Of a stretch of DNA of 64,000 bases, positions 63,154-64,000 are shown piece by piece. Source of the DNA: Paraburkholderia tropica (GTDB lineage Bacteria; Pseudomonadota; Gammaproteobacteria; Burkholderiales; Burkholderiaceae). Below the pieces are notes generated by a model that saw only the letters and a list, made by a program, of their open reading frames with translations, had not been told where the DNA came from and searched no databases. The first letter of the stretch is position 1; each line of letters opens with the position of its first letter. The position numbers and the translations under genes are program-made. The stretch is taken from contig NZ_FNZM01000014.1 in NCBI RefSeq assembly GCF_900109265.1, positions 1 through 64,000 on the forward strand, read 5' to 3'.

Positions 63154-64000
63154 ATGAGATTGCTTGCCGTCCACCCGAGTGGGTTGATGTACACGCGCGT
63201 GTTCCTGCGGCTCGAACCGCTGGGTCTCGAATCGGTCGCGGGCACGGCGCGCGATGCGGGCCACGAGGTGCAACTGCTCGACCTCCAGGTGGAAACCCAT
63301 CGCGACCTCATGCGCCGCGTGCGCAACTGGCGGCCCGAAGCGCTGTGCTTTTCGGGCAACTACCTGGCGAACATTCCCGAAATCGTCGATCTCGCGAAAG
63401 CCGTGAAGGCCGTGCTGCCGTCGTGCTTCGTGTTCGTGGGCGGCCACAGCGTGTCGTTTACGGCGCACGATCTACTGCGCCACGCCGAGGGCGCGATCGA
63501 CTGTATTCTGCGCGGCGAGGGCGAAGCGTCGATCAACGATCTGCTCGCCGTGGTGGCGCAGGGCGGCGACCTGCTGAGCGTGGCGGGCGTCGTCACGCGC
63601 GACGGCTCCGGGCCGCCGCCGCGCTTCGTCGAGCATCTCGATCCTGTGCGTCCCGCGCGCGATCTGTTGCGGCATCGGCGCAAATACTTCATCGGCACAC
63701 TCGATCCATGCGCGTCCATCGAGTTCGCGCGTGGTTGTCCGTGGGACTGCACGTTCTGCAGCGCGTGGACCTTTTACGGGCGCAGCTATCGCACGCGCAG
63801 CCCCGAAGTGGTGGTGGAAGAACTCGCTGCGCTGCGCGAACCGGGCGTTTTCATCGTCGACGACGTGGCCTTCGTGCACGCCGAACACGGCATGGCGATC
63901 GCCGATGCAATCCGCCAACGCGGCATCAAGAAGCGTTACTACCTCGAGACGCGCGGCGACGTGCTGCTGCGCAACAAGGACGTGTTTCGCGCGTGGGAAT
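63154..64000 (+). CDS. hpnR: Hopanoid C-3 methylase HpnR (3' end beyond the window)
   Basis: 282 codons are visible. It has an N-terminal cobalamin-binding domain (HPSGLMYTRVFLRLEPLGLE, then a FVFVGGHSVSF-like strand) and a radical-SAM cluster motif CPWDCTFCSAWTFYGR near residue 195, in which the three Cys of the CxxxCxxC set are present. HpnR transfers a methyl group from SAM to the C-3 position of hopanoids, membrane lipids found in Burkholderia. AAGGAGG precedes ATG 63154. The gene continues past the right edge. Confidence 0.9.
   Translation, partial: MRLLAVHPSGLMYTRVFLRLEPLGLESVAGTARDAGHEVQLLDLQVETHRDLMRRVRNWRPEALCFSGNYLANIPEIVDLAKAVKAVLPSCFVFVGGHSVSFTAHDLLRHAEGAIDCILRGEGEASINDLLAVVAQGGDLLSVAGVVTRDGSGPPPRFVEHLDPVRPARDLLRHRRKYFIGTLDPCASIEFARGCPWDCTFCSAWTFYGRSYRTRSPEVVVEELAALREPGVFIVDDVAFVHAEHGMAIADAIRQRGIKKRYYLETRGDVLLRNKDVFRAWE

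Noticed and set aside
1..64000. CRISPR array, tRNA and rRNA genes
   Set aside because: No regular spaced repeats and no recognisable tRNA or rRNA sequence were found by eye.

Overview
The window looks like a chromosome or megaplasmid of a Burkholderiales bacterium, most likely Paraburkholderia, Caballeronia or Burkholderia. The evidence is the GC-rich backbone with strong third-position GC, a PHB cluster, a phosphoketolase, alcohol dehydrogenase and Usp block like the Burkholderia low-oxygen-activated (lxa) locus, HpnR at the right edge, and a Burkholderia-type CdiA/CdiB relic. Genus is an inference from gene content only.

Region 1 (1 to about 16,600) is an accessory island with visibly lower GC and several TTG starts. 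It holds a large SIR2-domain protein (497-4141), a Gabija-like pair of OLD nuclease and UvrD-type helicase (4479-8413), and an IS66 TnpA remnant. Next comes a replication module resembling IncQ plasmids (HTH protein, RepA-like ATPase, RepC-like initiator; 9160-11304), followed by a perfect 19-bp inverted repeat and an AT-rich stretch. Then there is a compact five-gene operon (11877-16122): an unknown 184-aa protein, a QueC/QatC-like PP-loop protein, an XRE plus ImmA/IrrE metallopeptidase protein, a PIN-domain protein and a gamma-glutamylcyclotransferase. I know of no described system with this combination, and it is the best candidate here for a new defence or conflict system. Its promoter carries two TGAC-N3-GTCA operators 32 bp apart. 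No integrase is visible, so the island extends beyond the left edge.

Region 2 (16,671-33,000) is backbone metabolism. An RpiR regulator precedes a C45 acyltransferase, a class III aminotransferase and a carboxymuconolactone decarboxylase-like protein, and a palindrome sits exactly between the -35 and -10 of the first enzyme gene. After that come a DUF2158 protein, a LysE exporter, a small superinfection-immunity-family membrane protein, an M20 peptidase, a divergent cadR/cadA pair and a full-length Lhr helicase on the minus strand.

Region 3 (33,176-38,312) is an aldo/keto reductase gene split by about 4.2 kb of foreign DNA. The insert carries a decayed two-partner secretion locus, in which CdiA and CdiB pieces are fused by deletion, and two HTH regulators.

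Region 4 (38,400-64,000) is again backbone. It holds a BON protein, a free-standing rpoN with its own -24/-12 promoter, a TetR regulator, DUF72, a transposase-like DUF4096 protein, an APH/P-loop kinase fusion and a DHH phosphoesterase. Then follows a stress and low-oxygen block: phosphoketolase, alcohol dehydrogenase, Usp, phasin-phaB-phaC and Hsp20. After it come envelope proteins, a short-chain fatty acid transporter, a UDG-like/DUF488 reading frame, a patatin-GntP pair that fits hydroxybutyrate or lipid turnover, and the start of hpnR, cut by the window edge.
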